Part shown: positions 1 through 11,198 of the stretch, in pieces
Layout: each line of letters opens with the position of its first letter
How positions within the stretch are numbered: the stretch's first letter is position 1
From: Antedon bifida
Lineage: Eukaryota > Echinodermata > Crinoidea > Comatulida > Antedonidae
Assembly (NCBI GenBank): GCA_963402885.1
Contig: OY727100.1
Location: forward strand, 5,691,501 to 5,755,500
Length of the DNA stretch: 64,000 nt
Direction: 5' to 3'
Notes under the pieces: generated by a model
What the model was told of the DNA's origin: nothing
The model's database searches: none
Seen by the model: the letters and a program-made list of their open reading frames with translations, nothing else
Program-made: the position numbers and the translations under genes

Positions 1-2862
1 AACTCTAGGGATACAGAACTCACGGAGTCTTCTAAGATTATAAGCAGCAGAAGGAGCCTCCGGTAACAAATGATTCAATCTGTGACTGGGGTCTTTGATT
101 TTAACAAAAAAATCCTTGCACAGTCGAACACGGCGGTCTTCTAAGGTAGAAAAACCAAGGAAGCTGCGGGCATCGGAATAAGTAGCATGCGGAAAAATTA
201 ATTTAAAGGCCCTTCTCTGAATTTGTTCAAGTTGTTGATTCTGTTGCTTCGTAATATTTGATCCCCAAACTGGGGCCGCATATTCTAATATAGGTCTAAT
301 GATACTAGTATAAAATTGGACAAGTGCGGGGGCATCCAGGCCTGCCCTCCGCACCTGTTTGAGAAAGTACATTCTAGAATTACATTTACTAATCATTTGA
401 TCAATATGAGGTTGCCATGACAAATTATGAGAAATAATTACACCAAGAAGTTTAAATTCGTCAACACGTTCCAGATTACAATCTCCAACATGGAGTGGCT
501 CAAAAGCAGTCTTTGACCTTTTACAACTAATTCTCATCTCTTTCGTTTTCTTAATATTAAGGTACATATTGTTATCCTTAGCCCACTGGACAGTTTCGTC
601 AAGAGTGGTTTGAAGTACAGTTGCCCCATCGTTGCCGACGCGTTCATGGATGGAGGTGTCGTCCATGTATTTCATGCACGGCACCCCATCCAGAAGATCG
701 TCGACAAAGATGATAAACAACATGGGCCCCAACCAGGATCCTTGGGGGATACCACCCTTAACGACTGTCCAAGGGGACAATTCATCGCCTAGTTTAACAC
801 GTTGTTTTCTATCACATAGAAAAGCATAGATCCAAGAGATTAGATGGTCTTCGACCCCTAAATTATACAACTTATCAATTAATATATTATGGTCAATTAA
901 ATCATAAGCCTTTTTGAAATCAAGCAATAATAATCTCATTTCATCTCCTTGGTCAGTAGCATTAAAGCATTCGGTTAACAAATGTATAAGAGCGTCAGTG
1001 GTAGACACACCCTTAGAGCAACCAAATTGATTCAACTTGATTTTATCTTTAATTTGGACCCAAATCATTTCCCCTACGATCCCTTCAATAACTTTCATGG
1101 TGGTGGAAGTCAGCGAAATAGGACGCAAGTCATTCTCAAGAACCTTAGGTGGGTTAACCTTTGGAATGGGGATTATATCGGCTGACTTCCAAAGCATGGG
1201 GAGAACCCCTTCCCTTAAACTGGAGTTAACTATTGCACTTATTGGCTTGGAAAGGACATTGGCAAAATCACGTAGTACCCACGGAGGGATTCCGTCCGGG
1301 CCTGGGGCTTTATTACATTTCACAAGTTTAAGCTTAGACTCAATTGTCTCTGGCGTGATAATTAAATGGGGTGGTACTACAGTGTTACAATCATTGGTTT
1401 TTGGTTCAAGAGGTTTGAACTCAGAAGTCAGGGACTGGAAAAAACCACTAATTTTCGTGGTAAGATCGTATACGTTCCCGTTACATAATTCATTAGCCAT
1501 AGTTTTAAAGTACTTAGTACCCTTTCCGAGATTAAGAAATTGTTTAATACCCCTCCACCAAGATTTAGAATCGGACGAGAATAACTGGGCAATACTATTA
1601 CGATAAAAATCACCTCTCAAAGATTTAGCCATTCGGTTAGATAAGTTTCTAAGTTTCTTATATTCGGCAGACATGGGGTCAATTGCAAAAGCTGCTTGCC
1701 GTCTAGAAACGATACCTTTAAACGCATTATTTACCCATGGCTTATCTTTAAGAAGTCTTTTAATCGTTACTTGGGGGAAGTGTAAATTTAAGAGTTCAGA
1801 AATGTTCTTATGATACAGTTCAAACTGGTTACAACATCCATCCATTCGATATAGATCTTGCCATCTAATGTTATTAATGTCGCGTTCGAAGTTTTCCTTG
1901 GCACCCGGTTTACAGCTACGTTTTGTATGGTAAGCGAAGACGTTAGGCGATTTAAATGTTCCTACGATTGGGGTGCATACGATGACGTTGTGATCAGACA
2001 GTCCTAAAGGTGATTCTTTAGTAGGTGCATTAAAAACATCGCTCATATTAGTATATATTAAATCAAGTGATGCGCGATCTCTAGTTGATACTTTAACGAT
2101 CTGTTTTAAGGGATACTTAACAATAAGGTTGTCTCTCATTCGGTTGAAGTCTCCTGTGACGATTATTCCTGATTCCGGATGTTTACTACAAATATAATCT
2201 AAACTCTGTGTAATGTGAGACGCCATTTCCCAATCATTATTTACAGAACTCTCCGGGTGATAGATAAGGCCGTAGGAGATGTTCGAATATTGTCGCGGCA
2301 AACGTTTTGGCCGGGTTGTTATCCACACACTTTCCAGTGATTCGTTATTAAGTTCAGACCAAACTCGATAAGATAGGTCTTCACGAACATACATGATGAT
2401 ACCTCCACCGCTGCGATTTTGCCTATCACGTCGCACCATCGAGTATCCCTCTAACTCTATCAACTTGTCAGGAAACGCGGGATTTAAGTGAGTCTCAGTA
2501 ATTGCAATCACGACAGGTTTAGATTTCCTAACGCGTGTAGCCAGTTCATCCATTTTATTATTTAGAGATCGAGCATTTGTCATAAATAAAGAGGGAAGAG
2601 TCCATTTCCCATTAGAGAGTTCAACTAGATTATCTTGCTTAATCGTTCTACATTGACTTTTCGACGATCGGTGTTCCCCGTTTCTGGTTCTACGTGGTGT
2701 AATTCTAACCTTTATTTCTCTCTGTTTTCTTTTTCCGGCACGACATCCGCGGGGCTTGGTTGATGCTATTCCAAGCTCATTGATTCTCATAAAAACATCT
2801 TTGGTGGGAACTGCTAAGTTCAGTTGTCCAATTCTATAAAACTCGCTTCTAGTGAGACACAT
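1..2862 (-). CDS. Non-LTR retrotransposon ORF2-type polyprotein (EEP endonuclease + reverse transcriptase), partial at window edge
   Basis: I translated the minus strand from ATG at 2862 and found no stop through base 1, so at least 954 codons are open and the C-terminus lies outside the window. An in-frame TGA lies eight codons upstream of the ATG, which supports this start. After a basic N-terminal stretch comes an apurinic-type endonuclease (EEP): NARSL near residue 96, TETH near 122, GDFN near 237 and SDHN near 289. The reverse transcriptase follows: APGPDGIPP near 520, DFKKAYD with catalytic Asp about 648, GGIPQGSWLGP near 703, and YMDD at about 732-735 where most LINEs have YADD. A C-terminal region with PILEYAAPVWG and LEQIQRRAFKLI is typical of CR1/Jockey-group LINEs. 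It makes and inserts its own cDNA copy. The open frame suggests a young copy. Exact clade not resolved. Confidence 0.9.
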   Translation of the reverse strand, partial: MCLTRSEFYRIGQLNLAVPTKDVFMRINELGIASTKPRGCRAGKRKQREIKVRITPRRTRNGEHRSSKSQCRTIKQDNLVELSNGKWTLPSLFMTNARSLNNKMDELATRVRKSKPVVIAITETHLNPAFPDKLIELEGYSMVRRDRQNRSGGGIIMYVREDLSYRVWSELNNESLESVWITTRPKRLPRQYSNISYGLIYHPESSVNNDWEMASHITQSLDYICSKHPESGIIVTGDFNRMRDNLIVKYPLKQIVKVSTRDRASLDLIYTNMSDVFNAPTKESPLGLSDHNVIVCTPIVGTFKSPNVFAYHTKRSCKPGAKENFERDINNIRWQDLYRMDGCCNQFELYHKNISELLNLHFPQVTIKRLLKDKPWVNNAFKGIVSRRQAAFAIDPMSAEYKKLRNLSNRMAKSLRGDFYRNSIAQLFSSDSKSWWRGIKQFLNLGKGTKYFKTMANELCNGNVYDLTTKISGFFQSLTSEFKPLEPKTNDCNTVVPPHLIITPETIESKLKLVKCNKAPGPDGIPPWVLRDFANVLSKPISAIVNSSLREGVLPMLWKSADIIPIPKVNPPKVLENDLRPISLTSTTMKVIEGIVGEMIWVQIKDKIKLNQFGCSKGVSTTDALIHLLTECFNATDQGDEMRLLLLDFKKAYDLIDHNILIDKLYNLGVEDHLISWIYAFLCDRKQRVKLGDELSPWTVVKGGIPQGSWLGPMLFIIFVDDLLDGVPCMKYMDDTSIHERVGNDGATVLQTTLDETVQWAKDNNMYLNIKKTKEMRISCKRSKTAFEPLHVGDCNLERVDEFKLLGVIISHNLSWQPHIDQMISKCNSRMYFLKQVRRAGLDAPALVQFYTSIIRPILEYAAPVWGSNITKQQNQQLEQIQRRAFKLIFPHATYSDARSFLGFSTLEDRRVRLCKDFFVKIKDPSHRLNHLLPEAPSAAYNLRRLREFCIPRV

Positions 2863-3646
2863 GTTGATAAACGCTATGTCGACTCAAAATTCCGTACCAC
2901 AAATAATATCAATCAACGGAAAAAGACTGCAGTATAATCCAAAGAAACACACCAAGATTAATACAGTACTAATAATACAGACGATTCACCAAACACAGTC
3001 ACGAAAACAATCACCAAAAAACACCGTACCGGGAACACTGACTACAATAGACTGGATACAGACAGTTCAGCACCGCATAATATAAACAGCAGATCCGCTC
3101 CGACATGCAAATTAGATGTTGCTGAATTACAATCGCTCTGGAATGTTGGTTACGTAATACCTCAGGCGAGTCGATGAGTGAACAGCTTAGGCCGAGTATG
3201 TGAATTTAGCTGGAACAATACGGTACCGAGAACTGTTCTATTGTCCCCTGCTTTGCTGTTGAGCGGAGCGAGTCAGGGCTAGGTACCGGCTCGGGATAAT
3301 TACACCAAAACGCCAATAATAATTCAAAATTAACAACAATGGTACGCCACTATAAGAAAACAGGTAACACAGAAAAATCAACGCATATAAATTCAGAGTG
3401 GAAACACAATTCTAGAGGAAAACAAAACTTTCCTCAGCTGCCCGAGTTGCCACACACTCAGCGCGTCAATACATAACAACGCATACCAAGCGGATAACTA
3501 ATTATATGATTGATGCAAACTCAAATTCAGTTATATATAAGCTATAAGGCCATGTTTTTGGTGCATATGGTCCAAGAAGACTTTATCTCGCAAGTAACAA
3601 GAATCTATAGAATATAAATAACAATGAAAGCAAATAAAATGGATAA
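2863..3646 (-). other. Probable 5' leader of the LINE at 1-2862 plus unassigned sequence
   Basis: No coding region is evident. The part next to 2862 is probably the 5' untranslated region of the LINE. I could not locate its 5' boundary or an ORF1. The small plus-strand reading frame at 2852-3085 has no recognisable domain. Confidence 0.4.
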
Positions 3647-3949
3647 GGCCGCGTTTCCACAGCTATAACAAAATTATCGATTAATTTGTTAACCAATCAG
3701 AAAAATAATTGTAAAAATGAAGTACACATGATCAGACATTACTGAACAGTAAGTGCTCCCAATCACAACATTTCAACAGGTCGAATGTTAAAAAATCGCA
3801 TTTATCTGATAATTATCTGATTTGAATGATATAATTATAGGTTAATTTTTCTCGATTGGAATCTGTTGAACCTTGCTTCCACAGGAATTTTATCTGTTAA
3901 TTATCAGTTAATTTTTATCAGTTAATTTTTGGCTGTGGAAACACGGCCT
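3647..3949. mobile_element. PIF/Harbinger-type MITE (303 bp) with TAA target duplication
   Basis: The left end reads GGCCGCGTTTCCACAGC and the right end is its inverted match (GGCCGTGTTTCCACAGC on the minus strand), one mismatch in 17. TAA flanks both ends (3644-3646 and 3950-3952), the 3-bp TWA duplication typical of PIF/Harbinger. The interior is AT-rich with repeated TTATCAGTTAATTTTT-like words near the right end and encodes nothing. It is non-autonomous. The superfamily call rests on the TSD and is inference. Confidence 0.75.
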
Positions 3950-5751
3950 AAGAGTTATGAAACACATAAAGAACATGAGAGAGTTAGAAGAGAGATGCCC
4001 AACTGATTACAACGGAAAAAAGAATTAGAGAAACTAATTAATGAAGAAACTTCTATGGTAAAGAAAAAGGGGACAGCAACAAGCTGAGAAGTATTTAAGA
4101 CCAGAAATAAAAATAGATAATCTCGAGCAAGGCCAAGTTCCCAAAAAGAGCAAAAGGAAAAGGACAGACTAAATAAGCAAATTACATGTTCAAGAAACAC
4201 AAGAATTCAGTAATTTTACAAAGCTGCAAATTGATAAAAATAGATATTCCAAAGTAAAAAATCACTCAAAATCACATAATATTATTTCTAATAAGTAACT
4301 GGCTACTTATTCGCTGTAGAGGGCAAATTAGGTCACTAGGTTAAGGCCAATATGGGTCCAGCTATTTAATGGTCACATATTGCTTTGTTAGAGAAAGGAA
4401 CAAACGCCCTCTACAAAGTTGTGGTTTTGGAGTAATACATGTGAGAAGACTGCATACCTTTCTGAGAAAACATTAAGAGAAATAATTGAGTAAATTAACA
4501 CTGTTGTTTAAGAGTATTTTTAGAAACGATCGGTGAGTTAAGCTATTTTATTGTATTAAACGTGATTATAAAAGTATTAGTTATACGATACAGTATTAGA
4601 ATGATTTACATGCCGAAATCATAGTCTATAAATACGCCTAACAGTATAGTTGGTGAACTTGTAAGTTTGAAAGGAAATTACTACTGTATGCTTAATTACT
4701 TAATCAGTACATTATAGCTTATAGTTGAACTAAGTTGTGGATTGAATGATATGGCATGTATTAGTAATGCATGTTACTTGTAGATGTTTAAGAATATTAT
4801 ATTATTGGAACTATATTCTATCAGTGTATTAATGTAAGAGTAAAATGTTGCACAAGTACATAACGCGGATTGATATCATTTAGAGTTTCTATTGTGCTGA
4901 GGTTGGGGTTCGGCTCGTGAATGTTGATCCCTGATTAATGGTATTTTGTGGTTAGAAAGATAAGGAGAGATTTTATTACTTTGATTTGATCTACCTGTAT
5001 TAGTTTTGAGCTTATGATTTTACGGAATGATTTAACATGTATAAACTTTCTTGTGTTTTTTTTAGTTTTGGATGTCGAAAAGTGTAAGTTTGAGTATACA
5101 CTTCAATCATGAGCTGAACTTTAATTTTAATTATTAATAGCTTAGATTATACATTTGTTACCGAGTTAAAAGTGAAACGTTTTAAGGTTTACGTAGTATT
5201 GTATTTGTATTTTATTGATAGGTTCGAACAACCTAATTGAGATAACCAGTTGGGACACAATAAATCCACTATTCAAGTCAATCTGAGTTCACAAGTTTTT
5301 TTTATCAGTTTTGAATATCGAAACACATATGCCTGCATAATTGATTTGACAAAAATCGCATTAGATTGAATGCTATTTTGCACATATTCACTGTAGAGGG
5401 TCACTTGCATTAATAAGAATAATTAATGTTAATATTACGCCTTAAAAGTAATTAAGAAAAGGTTATTTCATTGTCAATTGGCTGTACGTGTTTACATATG
5501 GAGAAGAGCTAAAGCCTGTTTTCCTGTCGACGTTGAAATACGTTGAGTTGCGTTGAGTTTAAAATCGTTAAAGTTGAAAAATTATAACGACAACGGTGAT
5601 CGAGTCGGACCGCCAATATTTTACACAACTTTTAACGATCGTTGAAGTTGGAATTCGAATCAAAAAATCGTTGAACTGATCGAGCATCACATCATGCCAA
5701 AACATTGCGGTGTGCCCGGTGTAAAAATCTACTGTAATTTTAATTGTACTG
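3950..5751. other. AT-rich non-coding stretch, no gene seen
   Basis: No exon, RNA gene or clear transposon ends were recognised. Words CTGTAGAGGGC (about 4314) and GCCCTCTACA (about 4410) are inverted and could be the ends of a short MITE of about 105 bp, but I found no target duplication. The piece 5510-5700, rich in CGTTGA words, immediately precedes the Harbinger transposase and may be its 5' terminal region. Confidence 0.3.
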
Positions 5752-6864
5752 TTGTTTATTTACTCATTTGCCATGGCCCCTTCTATTAAGAAACGTGAGA
5801 AAATGAAAAAAATTCTGCTTCTAATGGAATTAGACAGAAATAAAAAGCAAAAGAAAGAAAAAAGGAAGCATCATATGTGGGTCCGGGACTTGCTTCACCG
5901 TTGTCAAAATTTAGGCCAGTACCATGTCCACTTCAACATGATGAAAGAGCGGGACAGAGAGTGGTTTTTCAAGTAAGTATCTGGGCTAGGCCTAAGCACA
6001 ATCCAATTATTAGCATTATGGAAGGCCTTCTTTGAATAAAGTATTTTTAGGTCTAGGTGGGCCAAATAGTATTAATATTAATATTAAACTCATTATTATT
6101 AACTGATTAGAAACAACATAGATACTATTGTGCTTTACATTTATTATTGTTCCTTTAGATTTTTCAGGATGTCTCCTGAGAGATTTGACCACTTGCACCA
6201 ACTAATTAAGCCCCATTTAAAGACGCGGGTAAATAGGGGTCGAGTGTCTATTAGCTCAGAGGAGAGATTGTCAGTGACAATCAGGTACCTTGCTAGTGGC
6301 AGTAGCATGAGTGACATGGCCCTAAACTATTGCATGGCCATATCAACAGGTAAGACATGTTATTGTTATCGATTTTAAATCATGAATTAAATATTCTATC
6401 CATTCAACTCACATTAATTATTTGTTTATCATCAAACAATCATTGTAACAGAACCATTTTCTGTCATATTCAAATAGTACTCTTTTTATATTAAATTTAA
6501 ATCATTTTTTTTTATGCTTTGTAAATGTTCAGTATCCAACATCATACGAGAAGTGTGCACAGGTTTATGGGATGCATTAAATAATACCTATTTAACCATG
6601 CCAGGCAACGAGAGTGACTGGGCAAATATGGCAAAAGAGTTCTCTACCCAGTGGAATTTCCCAAACTGCATCGGTTGCTTGGATGGGAAACATGTTATGA
6701 TTGAGAAGCCACATCAATCTGGGAGCAGCTTCTACAACTATAAGGGATACTGCAGCACCGTAATCATGGCTATGTGCGATGCGAATTACGCATTTACATG
6801 GGTAAGTCTGGGTGCAGAAGGCCATGAAAATGATGCTTCAATATTTAGTCGGACAATAACATAG
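5752..6864 (+). pseudogene. PIF/Harbinger (HARBI1-like) transposase gene, three exons, 3' truncated
   Basis: Exons 5773(or 5752)-5972, 6159-6349 and 6533-6864 join in frame with GT-AG introns (GTAAGTAT at 5973, GTAAGACA at 6350). The product is about 240 residues; the family is usually 350-400. Exon 1 is lysine-rich. Exons 1-2 join to read FFKFFRMSPERFDHL, the usual N-terminal helix of this family. Exon 3 has GCLDGKHV (first catalytic Asp), KGYCSTVIMAMCD, and ENDASIFSRT (second Asp region). The frame then hits TAG at 6862, so the part carrying the third acidic residue is missing. It would bind and cut transposon ends with a Myb-like partner, which is not visible here. Almost certainly inactive. 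The homology call is secure; the exact exon 1 start is not. Confidence 0.85.
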
Positions 6865-7820
6865 ACAATAAAATACTCCATTTTTTGCTAGAGGTATCAT
6901 CGACTCTCTCCTTCGCAAACCGTGCCATGTTTGGTATCGGCAGAAAGCTTTTATTAGATATTATTCTAACCAATTAAACATCGTCTTATTGCCGTCTCGT
7001 TGTTGCTACCCTGGGCCAAAAAAATCTGTAAAAACTACGCTGCTGATTGGTCAATTTTCATTACATCATTACTGAGCATGCGCATTTGCTATGTTTACGC
7101 TTCGATCTGGCTACCGCGCCTGCGCGAAGTAGATCGAACAACACATGCTCCAGGGAAATTCTCACGAAAACTTACTTTCTTCATTCATCTAGCTAGGTCT
7201 AGGCCTATTTGCTGATGATGACGAAGTGGAGAATCATGGCCCTCCTAGGCACGTTATCCATAGTAGACGTCCTTAGATGTAATGAAATGCCTCTGTAAGT
7301 ACATTATTTCTTCTTGTATGTAAACTAAAATCTGTCACATTAAATGTTAAATATCACTATGAAATAATATAGCCTAACTTAACTTTATATTATTAATATT
7401 ACTAGGCATATGGTCGACTAATTCAATAAATTAGTTGAGGTAAAATAAAGTAAACTTAGGCTAATTAAAAATGTCAATAAGCAAATTTTATTTTTACAAA
7501 TACATTCATGCTTGTTTGTTAAATTAAACTGTATTTGATTTTCTTTAGTTGTGACAAAACTGCTAAATTCGAGGTAAGGGATATTGTGTGTCCAAGCGAG
7601 TAAAGGTCCTGTCGCAATATTGTTGTAGAATTAAAAATCTTGTTTAGCAATTTATTTATATGCAATAAAATTAATATAGATTTTAAGTGACAGTTGCGGC
7701 AATTTAACTGGTCAAATCTTTTTAATTATTAAAAATGTGCAATCTATTCACTTTTCTAATAAATGAAATTTTATATTATTGACGATCATACTGGTTTAAC
7801 TTTTTAACAGGGCAATAACT
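6865..7820. other. Non-coding stretch after the broken transposase
   Basis: The sequence may include the deleted 3' part of the Harbinger element, but no further transposase motif or inverted terminus was recognised. The short plus-strand frame at 7000-7215 shows no domain. Confidence 0.3.
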
Positions 7821-7824
7821 TTAA

Positions 7825-8787
7825 CACTTTGACTGCCAAACACGAAGATCTTCGTGTTTTGCGTTTTTTTACGAAATCCTGTAGATAGGTTAATTATTGG
7901 TATATACTATAAATATGAACACTATATTCGGTCTGGACCGTCAATATTTTACAATTTGAAAGTAACTAATCTGGTTACGAACGACTGTCAAAATGGTACC
8001 TGTCGAAATAACAAACACAGCGCATCATAGTAGCGCGTAGAGCGATGGCTTGGCGCATTGTGTATCGGTCGCGCGCTAGCTATGCCGCCGAAGAATTACA
8101 AAGGTTTTTGTGGATTGACATGTTTGTTTGTTATCTGAATAAAAAATAATTTTCAATATGAAGTCTTTAATTTTATTATTGTATGTATACCCCAATTGTT
8201 TTGGTGTTTTACTGAAAGTGACCGAGTTTCACGCAACAAACTTGTTTTGAAATGGTATGGATAATATCATCAGTTTACTATCTAGGCTAGTAGTACTAGG
8301 CTAGCCTAGGCCTAGTCGTAAAACGGTTCCGGACCAACTTTAGGCCTGGTTAACTAGGCCTGGTGTCTTTACTATGTGGATTTTGGCGAAACATTGATGT
8401 AAGATTTATGATTTATAAAATGTAATACATTTTTCAATAGTGGTAACTTGTTTTTATAGGCCTATCGGTGCCGTGTAAGTAACTTTTTTGTTGTTTGTTG
8501 ATCTCACCGGGCGATATTTTCATATTGTGATGTCATGCGCGAAACTACGAAAAACTCAAAAAGTGAGTTACTTTCATTTTACTATTACGATTTACATATT
8601 GCGATTTAAAAATCGTTCTTGGTACCATTGTAAAGCTAAAATCTTTATGATTTAATATTTTAGTCTAAATTACATATAAATCAGATAACATACATGGTTT
8701 CAATCAGCTTTAATAAAAACATCGAATTGGGCTAAAAACGCTGGCGGTGGCAGTTTCTAACTGGAAAAACCTCTGGCAGTCAAAGTG
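7825..8787. mobile_element. piggyBac-type MITE, copy 1 (963 bp), TTAA target site
   Basis: The ends are CACTTTGACTGCCA and its inverted match TGGCAGTCAAAGTG. TTAA lies directly outside both ends (7821-7824, 8788-8791), the signature of piggyBac-type insertion. Just inside the left end is a 16-nt perfect palindrome, CACGAAGATCTTCGTG. The rest is non-coding and is repeated with high identity at 14055-15043. It has no transposase, so it depended on one encoded elsewhere. Confidence 0.85.
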
Positions 8788-8791
8788 TTAA

Positions 8792-9365
8792 TGGCAATTT
8801 ATTGACAAATACTTTCATTTTTTTTTCATTGTATTGTTATTGTGTGTGCAAAATTTCTTTAGAATCAGACAATGGGAACTTTACTGTTGCTATGGTGTTT
8901 TAACTGTCCTTTTCCAAAACTAGCACCCTTAACTCTTTTGATTTCAAAGTCATTTTCCTCTAAAACCTGGACTTCCTTTTAGTGAAAGTGCTGTTTAGTT
9001 TTTGGATAAGTTCAACTAAATTTAATGTATGATATATCATTGTAAAGCTTAATATGTAAAGAATATGAATTTATAAAAAGATAGGAATAAAAAAAATTGA
9101 TCTGGATGCTGATTTTGAGATGGAGCACCTCAAATGGTATTTTGGTAGGGATTATTTTTTTCAGTGGTTGTTTTTCTTGGCATCTTCGCACGACATCCAT
9201 GCAAAGTCAAATAAAACAATGTTGTTTAACAAACAGAAAAAATTAGCTTCAATTCAATACTAAATTAGCCAGATTTTGATGAGAAAGACTAAAAAATTCT
9301 ATAATAAAAAATAATAATAATAACTGATTTACATATCAAAATAAAGAGTATTTAAAAAAGCCTGA
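8792..9365. other. AT-rich non-coding spacer
   Basis: Between the piggyBac-type MITE and the hAT-like element I see no gene, RNA or transposon end. The minus-strand frame 9012-9200 has no recognisable content. Confidence 0.35.
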
Positions 9366-9370
9366 TAACA

Positions 9371-11091
9371 CAGTGTTCTCCCCAGGCCTTTGAAGCGTCA
9401 CGGTACCGTGACGCTTAAAACTTTATCCGTGACGCTTAAAAATATCAACCACAACCAATCTAAAAATAGATTAATAACAGGCAGGTACTTTCTAGAGCTG
9501 AGGCGCGGCATATCCATGCATAAAGAGCCTAATGCATACGAGACACGTGACATGACCACAAGCCAAGAAACAAAAGACTGCGTGTTTCGATCTCTAGTAT
9601 TGGCTGTTGTCTGAATCGTCTAAAATGCGGTAACTTGTATATTGTAAATAAAACAGTGATTGATTGTATTGTTTTTCTTGTAAAAATGTTATGTGTATTA
9701 AAAAATAAATATCAATGATATTTTCAATATCACACTGAATCGACTCTCTTATGGATCGGTGGGATTTACTCTTTCGTCAGTAACGTACAGGCCTCGAATT
9801 TTAACGCGGCCAGTGCCGTCGGTGCCCTCCCAGTTGGCCTCAATGCCCTCGAAAAGAACAGCACCCACGGCCACTACTGGCCTGCCCTTTTTTGCGTTGG
9901 CCGTGAGTGCCCTTCCCGAGTTTTACCACAATAAAAACCACTGAAGTAGATAGAAAATAATGTCAAGAAGATTTGTTTACACGACGAGACACAAAACTAT
10001 CGCCTGTCTTCGTTGCAAGGGATTTCCCTAAACGCATTATAGTAATACACAGTAGACAAAACATCGAACATATTTGTGTAAACCAAAACAATATCGTCCC
10101 GGCCGCCATGTGCGTGGTATAGATAGTTACGTACATTAAAATACAGGGGTGTACACTTTTAATAATCAAGCTAAAAACGTTCCTCGATCGGAGGTCACTG
10201 AAAGTATTAAAGTCGCACCACCCCCGCCTCAATAATCGAGCTAGCCGCCTTCGTTGAAAAAAAATTACACGCACTCCTAGCTTATCCTCCCACCACCGCC
10301 GATCCGATCGAACACACGCAATTCAATACATTGGGAAAACAATTCCATTTGACGCACATGCACCCTCTGATAAGAAATTTCACACGACGTGTGTACGACA
10401 AAGGATCGGATCGTTGGAAAAACAATTCCTTTTGACGTACACGCACCCTCTGATAAGAAAATACCATGTGCGTTCCTGCATGTGGTGTAGTCCATTATAC
10501 GTGTAAAATTAGGGGTGTCCACTTTTAGTACCAAAGTTAATACCTCAACCCGACGATCATTGGAAGTATATTATATTTATATTTTATCGCACCCACCTCA
10601 ATAATCCAGCCGACAGATCATCGAAAAATCTTGTTTAACAACGTCGTTGAACTACAGTTGTCCTACTGATGAGTAGGCATATTTTTTTTCATTGGGGACT
10701 TCTCCTTGACGTTCGTAATGAACGCAAAAAATGTTTGTTATCGCGTATGTTTAGCGGCGGAAAAAGTAGGCTATGCTACGATCGTGCTGTTTGCTAGCGG
10801 GCTATGAAGTGTCCTTTCCGGCCAACTACAGCGGAAAATTAGTTTTATTTCATCGGGGACTTCTCCCTGACGTTTGTATTGAACGCAAAAACATTTTCTT
10901 ATCGCATATTCCGGACAAACAACATGAATGTTACGTGCGAGAGTACCATTTAGGGTGTCAATTACCAAAAGTCGCTTCGCCTGTGACTCATGTACTTAGT
11001 GTCGGAATGGTCGCCCCCCCCCCCCCCCCACCCCTCTTGGGGGAAAGGGGCGGAAGCGTGACGCTTGATGTGAATCCTGGGGAGAATACTG
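9371..11091. mobile_element. hAT-like non-autonomous DNA transposon (1721 bp)
   Basis: The left end CAGTGTTCTCCCCAGG and the right end (minus strand CAGTATTCTCCCCAGG) are inverted with one mismatch in 16. This CAGTG...CCCCAGG form is common in hAT elements. TAACA flanks both sides (9366-9370, 11092-11096): a 5-bp duplication where classical hATs make 8. Both subterminal regions carry GTGACGCTT words; on the left these make a perfect 24-nt palindrome at 9393-9416. The interior has imperfect duplications (10310-10365 with 10400-10460; 10680-10745 with 10845-10905) and a run of 16 C at 11014-11029. The frames at 9759-9944, 9963-10274 and 10773-11150 show no transposase domain. It lies about 100 bp beyond the stop codon of CCNDBP1. 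Confidence 0.7.
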
Positions 11092-11198
11092 TAACATGCA
11101 ATAAAAATTACTCCCCCACCTATTATGGACCTCGTGCGATCGTGTTTTGAAAGGTTGTGAGCATATTTAAAAATATCTATAGTATTAAAGTACCTGCC

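Noticed and set aside
1037-1606. 189-codon plus-strand frame
   Set aside because: It is the antisense shadow of the intact minus-strand LINE frame.
9759-10534. Several short frames inside the hAT-like element
   Set aside because: None shows transposase motifs; they overlap one another on both strands.
11014-11029. Run of 16 C (and a run of 16 G at 13887-13902)
   Set aside because: Simple homopolymers, possibly length-variable or sequencing-sensitive; no structure around them that implies a function.
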